Source: JAKFEW01 sp036675505
Lineage (GTDB): Bacteria; Cyanobacteriota; Sericytochromatia; S15B-MN24; JAQBPE01
Reading direction: 5' to 3'
NCBI GenBank assembly: GCA_036675505.1
Contig: JAKFEW010000040.1
Span: forward strand, 1-23,202
DNA length: 23,202 nucleotides
Positions within the stretch are counted from its first letter, which is position 1, and the number at the start of each line of letters is the position of its first letter. This document shows positions 1 to 7,778 of the stretch, in pieces. Position numbers and translations under genes: made by a program. The notes below the pieces were generated by a model. It was not told the origin of the DNA. It worked only from the letters and a program-made list of their open reading frames with translations, and ran no database searches.

Positions 1-492
1 AGGGGTGGGCGGGACGGGGAACGTCGGGGCGGGGATGCTCGGGGCGGGGGCGGGATACGTCGGAGCCGGCGCGGGGAAGCCGGGCAGCGTGTCGGGCGAG
101 AACACAGGCGCCGGGGGCATCATTGGGGGCGGGGGCGGCGGCGCGGGGGGCAGCGGCGGCGGGGGCGGGGCGGGCGGCGGAGCGGGCATGCCGGAGAAAG
201 CGGGAGCGGCGGGGTCGGTGTGGCGGGCCACGAGGGCCGCGATGGCGCGGCGGGCCTCATCGTGGGCGGCGGCGATCGCCTGCGCATCCGCGCCGGACCA
301 GGCGTCGGCAGGCTGGTTCGCCGCCGGCCGGTTCGAGCCCGGGGCGGCAGGCGTGTTGGCGATCGCGGCCATCGAAGGAACAGCGGCGAGGTGGCGGGGA
401 CCCTGAGGCAGCACGGGCGCGCTGGCAAGCGCGCCGCCCACCGGGCCGCTCTGCCGCTTGTTCCAGGTTGGCGCCACTCGCGCTATACTCAC
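1..492 (-). CDS. Proline-rich protein, 5' part (cut by left edge)
   Basis: The frame is open from 492 to the window edge, 164 codons so far. I chose the GTG at 492 because GGAGGA lies 8 bases upstream on the minus strand and the codons between it and the first ATG (at 372) read as ordinary protein (start MSIARVAPTWNKRQSGPVGG). Residues about 60-90 form an Ala-rich helix-like stretch (DAQAIAAAHDEARRAIAAL), followed from about residue 100 by a low-complexity Pro/Ala run (PPPAPPPPPLPPAPPPPPP) and then TYPAPAPSIPAPTFPVPP. There is no signal peptide or membrane segment in the visible part. Proline-rich stretches of this kind are often spacers or protein-binding segments, but I do not recognise the family. 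The glycine-rich reading of the opposite strand is its shadow. The C-terminal domain that would define the function lies outside the window. Confidence 0.7.
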   Translation of the reverse strand, partial: MSIARVAPTWNKRQSGPVGGALASAPVLPQGPRHLAAVPSMAAIANTPAAPGSNRPAANQPADAWSGADAQAIAAAHDEARRAIAALVARHTDPAAPAFSGMPAPPPAPPPPPLPPAPPPPPPMMPPAPVFSPDTLPGFPAPAPTYPAPAPSIPAPTFPVPPTP

Positions 493-828
493 CGCCGCCG
501 TCCTCCGCTGCCGGTCCATCGCGCGAAAAGCCCGGAAGCTTTCTTAAGACGCCAAGAAAGTCCCGTTAAGATTGCGTACGCTCCGTCCCATGCGCGATTG
601 CGGGATAACGCCTGCTTGCGGCCGGGTATGAGCCCCCTGGCCGCTTTACATTTCTTTGGGCTGGTCTCCTGCCACCGCCGGTTGGTTGGAACGAAGGCCG
701 ATGGCCCGAGGGTCTCGCCGATCGGTCGGGACGGGGACGGCGCCGGACCAGGGGTTGTCGGAATTGGCCACGCTCGGCCACCATGGTAGGGGCCGCAAAA
801 CGGCATCGCCCGAGGATTTTCGAACACC
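493..828. other. 336-base divergent intergenic region
   Basis: This gap separates the proline-rich gene (minus) from the metallopeptidase gene (plus), so it should hold promoters for both. It contains an inverted repeat at 539-560, a TTAAC word on the minus strand at 565-569, and an AT-rich patch near 646-658 (TTTACATTTCTTT) that could belong to the plus-strand promoter. I see no convincing -35/-10 pair, no open frame that looks coding and no recognisable riboswitch. The last 30 bases form the ribosome-binding region of the metallopeptidase gene. Confidence 0.6.
539..560. repeat. Inverted repeat CTTTCTT / AAGAAAG
   Basis: CTTTCTT (539-545) and AAGAAAG (554-560) are perfect inverted arms around an 8-base spacer. 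The repeat lies about 50 bases upstream of the GTG of the proline-rich gene, so it could be a hairpin in its leader or an operator. Nothing else identifies a binding protein. Confidence 0.35.
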
Positions 829-2457
829 ATGAATTGGAAGAATCGCTTCGTTGGCGCGCGCGCCGTCATCATGTCCACGTTGGCCACCGCCCTGGCCGCG
901 TGTTCGGCCCCGGCCGGCGTCGTTCCGCCAGCGGCCGTCGGCCAGGCGAACCCGCCGGCCGGCGCTGCCACGCCCGCCACGGCGCCCGGGAAGCCCCAAC
1001 CGGCGGCCTCGTTCAAGCCGGCACTCGGCGGCGGACCCACCGTCAGCGCGCCCGCGACTCAGACCGGCCCGATCCAGCTGATCGACCCGACCCGTGAGGC
1101 CGCGAGCCTGGTCACCGTGCCAGGCAAGCAGATGACGCTGGTGGCGAGTGCGGCGGCCACCGGGTCGGCGAGCGCGCCCATGCGCTTCACCGTGGCCCCC
1201 TATCAAGACCTGGCGCGCGCCTACGGCCTCCAGCAGGCCGAGGCTGCCGACGAGGACCTCGCGATGCCCTGGCGGGCCGGCTTCACGGCCCACCGCGAGC
1301 TAGGCGACGGCGCGCCCACTGCCGGCCCGCGCCGCCTGCTGCAGGCCGCCGGACCGCGGGCGGTGGGGTCCGAGGAGACGTTCTGGATCAACACGGGCGA
1401 CTCGCGCGCTTCGGGCGATCGCCAGCAGACCTGCGTGCTGATGCGCGCCACGAGCCACGCCTACTTCTACGTCGACAAGCAGGCCAAGGTCATCTCGGAT
1501 GCCAACCTCACGAAGCTTGCCTCGGAGTGGGAGGAACGCATCTACCCGCGCCTGACGGCCGTCTTCGGCACCGAGGCCAGGCCCGGCATCGATGGCGAGG
1601 ACCGCGTCTTCATCGTGCTCTCCCCTGCCGTCGACAACTGGGGCCAGGAGAAGGGCCTGATGGGCTACTTCTGGTCGCGTGACGCGATCCCCGGCGGCGG
1701 CGCCTCGGCGAACTCGAACCAGAAGGAGGTCCTCTTCATGACGGACCAGCTCTTCGATCGGCCGGCGCTCACCTCCTTCGGCACGCTGGCGCACGAGTTC
1801 CAGCACCTGATCAACTTCACGCAGAAGGCCGCGCGCCTGAACTACCGCCTCGCCGAGGACACCTGGCTCGACGAGGGCCTGAGCATGTACGCGATGGAGG
1901 TGGCCGGCTACGGCCTGCCCGCCGGTGACTACCACATCGCGAAGGACCTGCGCGGGTTCGAGGACAACCCGGCCGACTACTCGCTGACGGACTGGGCCTC
2001 CAACCCCAACGGCTTCGCCTACGGCCAGAGCTACCTTTACGTGCGCTACCTCGTCGATCGCTTCGGCACCGACGTCGTCAAGCGCATCCTGGGCACCGAC
2101 AAGGCCGGCGTGGCCTGCATGGAGAGCGTGCTCGCCGGCCAGGGCACCAACTTCGCCGAGACGTTCCGCGCGTGGGGCATCACGAACCTGGTCTCGGACC
2201 AGCCCTACGCCGCGGGCACGCCGTATCGCTACGACGGCCTGAGGCTCGCGGGCACGTTCAAGTCGCCTTCCGGCGGCGAGGACGTCGTGCTGCGCGGCTT
2301 CCAGGCCAAGGCGGCGCCGGGAGCCGACGTGGAGCTCAGCCTCAAGCCCTGGGGCACGGCGTACTACACCTACCAGGCGAGCGAGCCGCGGGCCTGGAGC
2401 CTGAAGTTGGGCGAAGGCGCGCAGGGGCGGCTGCTCGGCGCGGCGATCGTGCCCTGA
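829..2457 (+). CDS. Lipoprotein zinc metallopeptidase, M30 (hyicolysin)-like
   Basis: Predicted secreted, membrane-anchored zinc endopeptidase of 542 residues. Residues 1-25 form a lipoprotein signal with lipobox LAAC (Cys25), followed by an Ala/Pro/Thr-rich linker to about residue 70. The catalytic motif LAHEFQHLINF sits at 320-330 with zinc ligands His322 and His326 and general base Glu323. WLDEG at 346-350 supplies the likely third ligand, Glu349, 23 residues after the second His, as in gluzincins. The region around HEFQH and WLDEGLSMYA resembles the M30 hyicolysin family; more distant gluzincin families are possible. The start is ATG 829 with GAGG about 13 bases upstream. The 95-base gap to the next lipoprotein gene contains a possible promoter, so the two need not be one operon. 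Hydrolase assignment is solid; substrate is unknown. Confidence 0.85.
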   Translation: MNWKNRFVGARAVIMSTLATALAACSAPAGVVPPAAVGQANPPAGAATPATAPGKPQPAASFKPALGGGPTVSAPATQTGPIQLIDPTREAASLVTVPGKQMTLVASAAATGSASAPMRFTVAPYQDLARAYGLQQAEAADEDLAMPWRAGFTAHRELGDGAPTAGPRRLLQAAGPRAVGSEETFWINTGDSRASGDRQQTCVLMRATSHAYFYVDKQAKVISDANLTKLASEWEERIYPRLTAVFGTEARPGIDGEDRVFIVLSPAVDNWGQEKGLMGYFWSRDAIPGGGASANSNQKEVLFMTDQLFDRPALTSFGTLAHEFQHLINFTQKAARLNYRLAEDTWLDEGLSMYAMEVAGYGLPAGDYHIAKDLRGFEDNPADYSLTDWASNPNGFAYGQSYLYVRYLVDRFGTDVVKRILGTDKAGVACMESVLAGQGTNFAETFRAWGITNLVSDQPYAAGTPYRYDGLRLAGTFKSPSGGEDVVLRGFQAKAAPGADVELSLKPWGTAYYTYQASEPRAWSLKLGEGAQGRLLGAAIVP

Positions 2458-2500
2458 GTCGTCATAACGCCCGAAATCTAAGCGGGACGCCCGCTCGGCG

Positions 2501-2529
2501 GTTAGGGTTCGATCGGGCGGGGGTATAGG
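2501..2529 (+). promoter_or_regulatory. Possible promoter of the 2565 lipoprotein gene
   Basis: TATAGG (2524-2529) lies 36 bases before the start codon. GTTAGG at 2501-2506 is a weak -35 candidate at a 17-base spacing. The same TATAGG -10 word occurs upstream of the subtilase at 3384-4544. Evidence is by eye only. Confidence 0.35.
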
Positions 2530-2564
2530 GATCACACGAGCTTTAGTTCGAGGTGATCGGTTCC

Positions 2565-3377
2565 ATGCTCCCGCTGACGTCTCCCAAACTCGCCATCGGC
2601 GCGCTCCTGACCCTGATCGTGGTCGGCTGCGCGACTGAAGCGCCTGTCGCGCCGCCGCCGGAGTTGCGGGAGCAAAGGGTCCAGCAGGGCAGCATCACCA
2701 AGGTGCGTCTCGGCAACCAGGGCCGCCTGCTCGGCACGATCGTCGCCGACGGCACGGTGCTCGAATGGGCCGGCGTCAGCGACCTCTCGGGCGCGAAGGC
2801 CCAGGCCTTCGACCAGGATGGCACGCCGCTCACGCCGCCGATTGCCGTGGACGCGGCCGGGCACTTCGTGATGGACCAGTTGCGCGACTCGCGCGGCCGC
2901 ATCTTCATCGAGGCCGACGTGAACGGGCTGCGCTACCGCACGCTCGCCCCTGCGCCGCGCCAGCGCAAGGACTACGGCGTGACGCTCGACGCCGGCACCA
3001 CCTTCATCGCGGACAAGATGCGGCGCTCGGCCCTCGACAAGGAGCTCTTGCTCGACAAGATCGACGAGATGAAGCTCGACGAGACCGAGGATCTGGTCAA
3101 CGTCTACCTCGACGAGGACGGCCGCCGCGATGTGCTCGAGCAGGACGACGCGGACCTGAACGCCTTCGCGTTCGACCACTTCATGGACGACAACCTGCCG
3201 GTGAAGGCAGCCGTCTACCAGATCAGCGCCTCGGTGCTGCGTGGCTGGCGGCCGAACCTGCCCCAGATCGCCGCGCCGACGCCCAAGCCGACGCCCCGCC
3301 CCACGCCGCTGCCCACGCCGCAGCCGACCGCGAGCAGCACGCCCGGCCCCGAGCCGACCGGTCCCGCGCCGAAGTAG
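2565..3377 (+). CDS. Putative lipoprotein with C-terminal Pro/Thr tail
   Basis: A 270-residue protein with a lipoprotein signal ending in VVGC (Cys22), so it is probably anchored in a membrane. I chose ATG 2565 over GTG 2553 because the GTG lies inside the ribosome-binding sequence GAGGTGAT (2550-2557), which is well spaced for the ATG. Residues about 40-120 look like a small beta-sandwich (alternating hydrophobic residues, DAAGHFVM and GRIFIEADVNGLRYRTL), resembling the carboxypeptidase-regulatory-like fold, but that is a guess. Residues about 140-185 are acidic and helical, with many Asp/Glu. The last 35 residues are PTPKPTPRPTPLPTPQPT-type repeats, typical of extracytoplasmic linkers. It ends 6 bases from the convergent subtilase stop. 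Function unknown. Confidence 0.75.
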   Translation: MLPLTSPKLAIGALLTLIVVGCATEAPVAPPPELREQRVQQGSITKVRLGNQGRLLGTIVADGTVLEWAGVSDLSGAKAQAFDQDGTPLTPPIAVDAAGHFVMDQLRDSRGRIFIEADVNGLRYRTLAPAPRQRKDYGVTLDAGTTFIADKMRRSALDKELLLDKIDEMKLDETEDLVNVYLDEDGRRDVLEQDDADLNAFAFDHFMDDNLPVKAAVYQISASVLRGWRPNLPQIAAPTPKPTPRPTPLPTPQPTASSTPGPEPTGPAPK

Positions 3378-3383
3378 CGCGCG

Positions 3384-4544
3384 TTACCGCAGGCCGAAGA
3401 AGCCGAGCAGGCGCTCCCAGAAGCTCTTCTTGGGCGGCGCGGGCGCGCGGTGGACGGCGGGCAGGTTCTCGCCGTAGGCGGCCTTGAAGAGGTTGACCTC
3501 GCCGTAGCCGAAGTCGACGTCCCAGCCCGGGGCGCCGAGGTCGTTGACGGCGCGCTTGAGGTGCTCCTTGACCTGCGCCGGCGTCCAGTCGGGGTGCTGG
3601 GCGATCACGAGCGCCGCGGCGCCGGCCACGTAGGGGCTCGACATCGAGGTGCCGGACTTCGCGCCGTACTGGCCGCCGGGCACCGCCGAGAGGATCTGCT
3701 CGCCGGGGGCCGAGACGTCGAGGCGATCGCCGCCGTTCGAGAACCGCGAGCGCTTGCCTTCCTTCGAGGAGCCGACCGAGACGGCCTCCTCGAAGCGGGC
3801 CGGGTACGAGACCTTGTTCTTGCCGTTGTTGCCGCTGGCCGCGATCACCACGACGCCCTTCGATTCGGCGTACTGGATCGCGTCCTGCAGCGAAGGCATC
3901 CACAGCGGGCCGCCGAGGCTGAGGTTGATGACCTTCGCGCCGTTGTCGGCGGCGTAGCGGATGCCCTTGGCGATGTCGCTGGTCTTGAAGGCGCCGCGCG
4001 GGTTGTTGGTGGCCTTGATCGGCATGATCTTCGCGTTCGAGGCCACGCCGGCGGCGTTCGCGTTCACGCCCCAGGCGCCGGCGGCGATGCCCGCCACGTG
4101 CGTGCCGTGGCCGACGACGTCGCTCACGTCGGTCGTGCCGGTGACGGCGTTCCAGGCGCCCACGATGCGGCCCTTGAAGGCCGGGTGGTTCACGTCGACG
4201 CCCGAGTCGACGATCGCCACGATCACGTTCGAGGCGTCGATCTCGGCGAAGCCGTCGTCGGTGGTGAGCACCGTGCCCTCGACGCCGTCGACGGCGACCT
4301 TGTCGCCCTCGGCCAGCACGGCGCCCGCGGCCTTCGCCACGCGGCTCTTCGTCTCGAGCGCCTTGCCCGAGAGCAGCACCACGTCGGCGCCCAGGTCGAC
4401 GATCGCGGAGGGGAGCCGATCCTTGGCGGCGTCGGCGCGCAGCTTCGCGCGGTTGTCGGCCGTATCGGCCATCCGGCGGGCGTCGGCCGCAGCGGTGGCG
4501 CGGCGGGCAGCGGGACCGAAGGCGATGTTGGCGGGGCTCGTCAT
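3384..4544 (-). CDS. Subtilisin-like serine protease (S8), paralogue 1
   Basis: A 386-residue subtilase with a complete triad: Asp113 in VAIVDSGVD, His146 in GHGTHVAG and Ser300 in SGTSMSSPYVAG. The oxyanion Asn is Asn239 in AASGNNG. The first 100 residues form a domain with no signal peptide and no clear I9 propeptide; its end (DGVEGTVLTTDDGFAEID) is closely matched in the neighbouring paralogue. The protein ends with a basic linker and the Trp-containing tail SFWERLLGFFGLR. With no export signal it is either cytoplasmic or uses a non-classical route. ATG 4544 has GAGG 11 bases upstream, and its N-terminal length matches that of the paralogue. It has its own promoter island and runs convergently into the lipoprotein gene. 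Broad-specificity peptide hydrolysis is expected; the target is unknown. Confidence 0.93.
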   Translation of the reverse strand: MTSPANIAFGPAARRATAAADARRMADTADNRAKLRADAAKDRLPSAIVDLGADVVLLSGKALETKSRVAKAAGAVLAEGDKVAVDGVEGTVLTTDDGFAEIDASNVIVAIVDSGVDVNHPAFKGRIVGAWNAVTGTTDVSDVVGHGTHVAGIAAGAWGVNANAAGVASNAKIMPIKATNNPRGAFKTSDIAKGIRYAADNGAKVINLSLGGPLWMPSLQDAIQYAESKGVVVIAASGNNGKNKVSYPARFEEAVSVGSSKEGKRSRFSNGGDRLDVSAPGEQILSAVPGGQYGAKSGTSMSSPYVAGAAALVIAQHPDWTPAQVKEHLKRAVNDLGAPGWDVDFGYGEVNLFKAAYGENLPAVHRAPAPPKKSFWERLLGFFGLR

Positions 4545-4545
4545 C

Positions 4546-4557
4546 GGTTGCTTAACC
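4546..4557 (-). promoter_or_regulatory. Leader element GGTTAAGCAACC before subtilase 1
   Basis: On the minus strand GGTTAAGCAACC ends one base before the ATG and overlaps the GAGG ribosome-binding sequence. Its ends (GGTT/AACC) can pair around AAGC. The identical 12-mer occurs in the leader of subtilase 2 (5935-5946), where it lies in a longer stem. It could modulate translation or simply be inherited from gene duplication. Confidence 0.4.
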
Positions 4558-4581
4558 TCATCCTAATCGGGCGACAAAGTC

Positions 4582-4642
4582 CCTATAGGATCAAGTTAAG
4601 GAAAACTTTCCTGGAACTTTACTTTTGATCGGTTTCGTTAAC
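4582..4642 (-). promoter_or_regulatory. Promoter island of subtilase 1
   Basis: Read on the minus strand, this AT-rich stretch contains GTTAAC (4637-4642), a GGAAAGTTTTCC palindrome, then TTAAC (4595-4599), 7 bases, and TATAGG (4582-4587). Subtilase 2 has the same order with AAGTTTT, TTAAC, 7 bases and TATATA. A match between paralogues supports a functional promoter. No good TTGACA-like -35 box is seen 17 bases before the TATA word. Confidence 0.5.
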
Positions 4643-4668
4643 TCTGGCCCCTGATCCTTAACCGCCCA

Positions 4669-5907
4669 TCAGAACAGATCGACCGTCCAGGGCGAGCGCT
4701 GGCGACCGAAGAGGCCGCGGAAGCGATCCCAGAGGCTGGGCTGCTGGGGGTAGGTGGGGTACGACGGCTGCGGATAGGCGGGCTGGGGGTAGGTCGGCTG
4801 GGGGTAGCTGGGGGCGGGGGCGGGCGTCGCGGCCTCGCCCGCGCCGAACACGGCGGCGAAGAGGTCGATCTCGCCGTGACCGAAGTCGCGATCCTTGCCG
4901 CGCGCGCCGAAGTCCGTGGCGGTGCGCGTGAGGTGCGCCTTCACCTGCTCGGCGGTCCACTGGGGGTTGCGGGCCATCACGAGCGCCGCGGCGCCGGCCA
5001 CGTAGGGGCTCGACATCGACGTGCCCGAGCGGTCGCCGTAGGCGCCGTGCTGGCTCGAGCGCACGTTCTCGCCCGGGGCCGTGATGTCGAGGCGATCGCC
5101 GCCGTTCGAGAACGACGAGCGCTTGCCGTTCACCGACGAGCCGACGGCGAGCACGCCTTCGTAGGCGCCGGGGTAGGTCACGCGGTCCTGGCCGTCGTTG
5201 CCCGAGGCCGCCACCACGAGGACGCCGGCCCGGCGGGCCTCGGCGATCGCCGCCGAGGTCTGGGGCAGCGGGTCCGAGCCGCGCAGGCTCAGGTTGATCA
5301 CCCGCGCGCCGTTGTGCACGGCGTAGCGCACGCCGTTGGCGATCGAGACGTCCGAGAAGTTGCCGTTGCGGTCGGCCGCCTTGATCGGCAGCACGGTCGC
5401 GAAGGGCGCCACGCCCGCCGCCCGCTGGTCGACGTCCCACGAGCCCGCCACGATGCCGGCCACGTGGGTGCCGTGCCCCTCGCGGTCGGTCACGTCGCGG
5501 CTGCCGTCGACGGCATTGTAGCCGGGCAGCGTGCGGCCCTGCAGGGCGGGGTGGTTCACGTCGACGCCGGTGTCGATCACGGCGACCACCACGCGGCGCG
5601 CGTCGATCTCGCGGAAGCCGTCGTCGGTGTAGAGCACGGTGCCCTCGACGCCGTCGAGGTTCACGCGCTCGCCGGCGCGCAGGCCGTCGTTCGAGCGGGC
5701 CACCCGCGAGGCCGTGCGGAGCGCGGCGCCCGAGATGAGGGCGAGGTCGCCGCCCATCTGCACCAGGGCCGAGGGCGTGCCGTCGGCGGCGGCCTGGGCG
5801 GCCAGCCGGACGCGGGTCAGCTCGGAGTCGGCCGTGCGCTGGACCGCGACGCCACGCGCGGCGCCACGGGCCCAGGAAGCGGTCGAGTTGCCGGCTGGAA
5901 CGAGCAT
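4669..5907 (-). CDS. Subtilisin-like serine protease (S8), paralogue 2
   Basis: A 412-residue subtilase with an intact triad: Asp112 (VAVIDTGVD), His145 (GHGTHVAG), Ser297 (SGTSMSSPYVAG) and oxyanion Asn237 (AASGNDG). I chose ATG 5907 rather than ATG 5916 because GAGAGG abuts the upstream ATG but lies 9 bases before this one. With this start the distance to the shared PSA motif (44 residues) equals that in paralogue 1. Like paralogue 1 it has no signal peptide, and it shares the N-terminal domain ending in DGVEGTVLYTDDGFREID. After the catalytic domain comes a Tyr-Pro-Gln-Pro repeat linker, then the tail SLWDRFRGLFG and a further RQRSPWTVDLF. Strong identity and tandem orientation indicate a local duplication. 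Substrate unknown. Confidence 0.93.
   Translation of the reverse strand: MLVPAGNSTASWARGAARGVAVQRTADSELTRVRLAAQAAADGTPSALVQMGGDLALISGAALRTASRVARSNDGLRAGERVNLDGVEGTVLYTDDGFREIDARRVVVAVIDTGVDVNHPALQGRTLPGYNAVDGSRDVTDREGHGTHVAGIVAGSWDVDQRAAGVAPFATVLPIKAADRNGNFSDVSIANGVRYAVHNGARVINLSLRGSDPLPQTSAAIAEARRAGVLVVAASGNDGQDRVTYPGAYEGVLAVGSSVNGKRSSFSNGGDRLDITAPGENVRSSQHGAYGDRSGTSMSSPYVAGAAALVMARNPQWTAEQVKAHLTRTATDFGARGKDRDFGHGEIDLFAAVFGAGEAATPAPAPSYPQPTYPQPAYPQPSYPTYPQQPSLWDRFRGLFGRQRSPWTVDLF
4741..4809 (-). repeat. YPQP-type tandem repeats in subtilase 2
   Basis: Within subtilase 2 the sequence SYPQP-TYPQP-AYPQP-SYPTYPQQ forms three clear 5-residue units plus a degenerate one. It links the catalytic domain to the Trp-containing C-terminal tail. 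Paralogue 1 has only a short Ala/Pro/Lys linker here, so the repeat probably expanded after duplication. Confidence 0.7.
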
Positions 5908-5931
5908 CCGGTACATCCTCTCGCGGTCTCG

Positions 5932-5949
5932 GGTGGTTGCTTAACCACC
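5932..5949 (-). promoter_or_regulatory. Leader hairpin GGTGGTTAAGCAACCACC before subtilase 2
   Basis: The minus strand reads GGTGGTTAAGCAACCACC, a perfect 7-bp stem with an AAGC loop, about 25 bases upstream of the chosen ATG and downstream of the TATA word. The core 12-mer is identical to the one before subtilase 1. Confidence 0.45.
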
Positions 5950-5968
5950 TCATAACCTCTCGAGGGGG

Positions 5969-6009
5969 TATATAACCTTGAGTTAACCAAAACTTGCGCG
6001 TTCGTTAAC
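5969..6009 (-). promoter_or_regulatory. Promoter island of subtilase 2
   Basis: On the minus strand two GGTTAAC words are spaced 22 bases start to start. The second TTAAC (5982-5986) is followed after 7 bases by TATATA (5969-5974). The preceding AAGTTTT is also found at the same place in the subtilase 1 promoter. The island lies just after the ABC permease stop, so subtilase 2 is probably transcribed separately from the upstream operon. Confidence 0.5.
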
Positions 6010-6025
6010 CGTAAATTTGAAAATT

Positions 6026-6787
6026 TCAGACGCGCAGCTTCCAGCCGACCTGGAACAGCCTGAGCACGACGCCGAGCGACGTCGCCGCCAGCAGCGTCGT
6101 GATGCCGATCGACGCCCACACCGGCGCCTCGGCGACGCCCAGGATCGCGTAGCGGAAGCCGTCGATCACGTAGAACATCGGGTTCGCGTACGCGAGGGGC
6201 CGGATCTGCGCAGGCAGCAAGGCGAGCGGCGAAAAGGCGCCTCCCACCCAGATCAACGGCATGAAGACGAAGGTCTGCGGGATCGCGATGTGGTCCCACT
6301 TCTCGGCGGCCAGGGCCATGATCATCCCGATGCTCGAGAACAGCACGGCGATCAGCACCATGAGCACGAGGTAGAGCGGGAAGTTGGCCGGCCAGCGGCC
6401 CGTGAAGGCCGGCAAGAAGAGCATCAACAAGTTTCCGAGCAGGAGCGCCCGGGCCACCGAGCCCGCCACGAAGCCGATCACGATCTCCCAGTATGCGAGC
6501 GGCGCCACCAGCAGCTCCTGGATGCTGTTCATGAAGCGGTGCTGAAAGAGCGACGCGGAGCTCTCCGCGAACGACGCCTCGATCACCGTGAGCGCGATCA
6601 GGCCGGGGATCAGGAAGGTCACGTACGGCACGCCGCTGACGGATTCCACGCGCGAGCCCACCGACAAGCCGATGATGACCACGTAGAGCAAGGTCGAGAC
6701 GAGGGGCGGCCAGATCACCTGGTTGATGATCTGGAAGGTGCGCCGCAGCTCGCGGTTGATCAAGGTGGAGAGGCCGACGGCGTTCAT
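6026..6787 (-). CDS. ABC-2 type transporter permease
   Basis: Inner-membrane subunit of an ABC exporter, 253 residues with about six hydrophobic segments. It begins MNAVGLSTLINRELRRTFQI, with an amphipathic N-terminal helix typical of ABC-2 permeases, and carries the family-typical stretch NPMFYVIDGFRYAILG near residue 211. The YadH/NodJ-like layout fits an exporter of a small molecule, lipid or polysaccharide. The start is ATG 6787, preceded by AGGAAAGG; longer in-frame starts would lie inside the ATPase gene. It begins 16 bases after the ATPase stop, so the two are cotranscribed and form one transporter. It is the last gene of the MarR operon. Substrate cannot be read from the sequence. Confidence 0.9.
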   Translation of the reverse strand: MNAVGLSTLINRELRRTFQIINQVIWPPLVSTLLYVVIIGLSVGSRVESVSGVPYVTFLIPGLIALTVIEASFAESSASLFQHRFMNSIQELLVAPLAYWEIVIGFVAGSVARALLLGNLLMLFLPAFTGRWPANFPLYLVLMVLIAVLFSSIGMIMALAAEKWDHIAIPQTFVFMPLIWVGGAFSPLALLPAQIRPLAYANPMFYVIDGFRYAILGVAEAPVWASIGITTLLAATSLGVVLRLFQVGWKLRV

Positions 6788-6803
6788 GGCTGGTGGCCTT
6801 TCC

Positions 6804-7757
<954 letters not shown>

Positions 7758-7778
7758 GTCGCCCCGATTACAAGTGAG

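Noticed and set aside
780..828. A GCAAA-containing stem (GCCG/CGGC) before the metallopeptidase, considered as a c-di-GMP (GEMM) riboswitch
   Set aside because: Only the GCAAA-like word fits. The second conserved helix and the tetraloop receptor elements of GEMM RNAs are not visible.
3450..4628. A 392-codon plus-strand frame opposite subtilase 1
   Set aside because: It is a shadow of the intact S8 triad gene and runs into the subtilase 1 promoter island.
6013..6026. AAATTT-GA-AAATTT at the end of the ABC permease gene as a terminator
   Set aside because: A 6-bp A/T-only stem with a 2-base loop is too weak, and it overlaps the stop codon. It is more likely part of the AT-rich promoter island.
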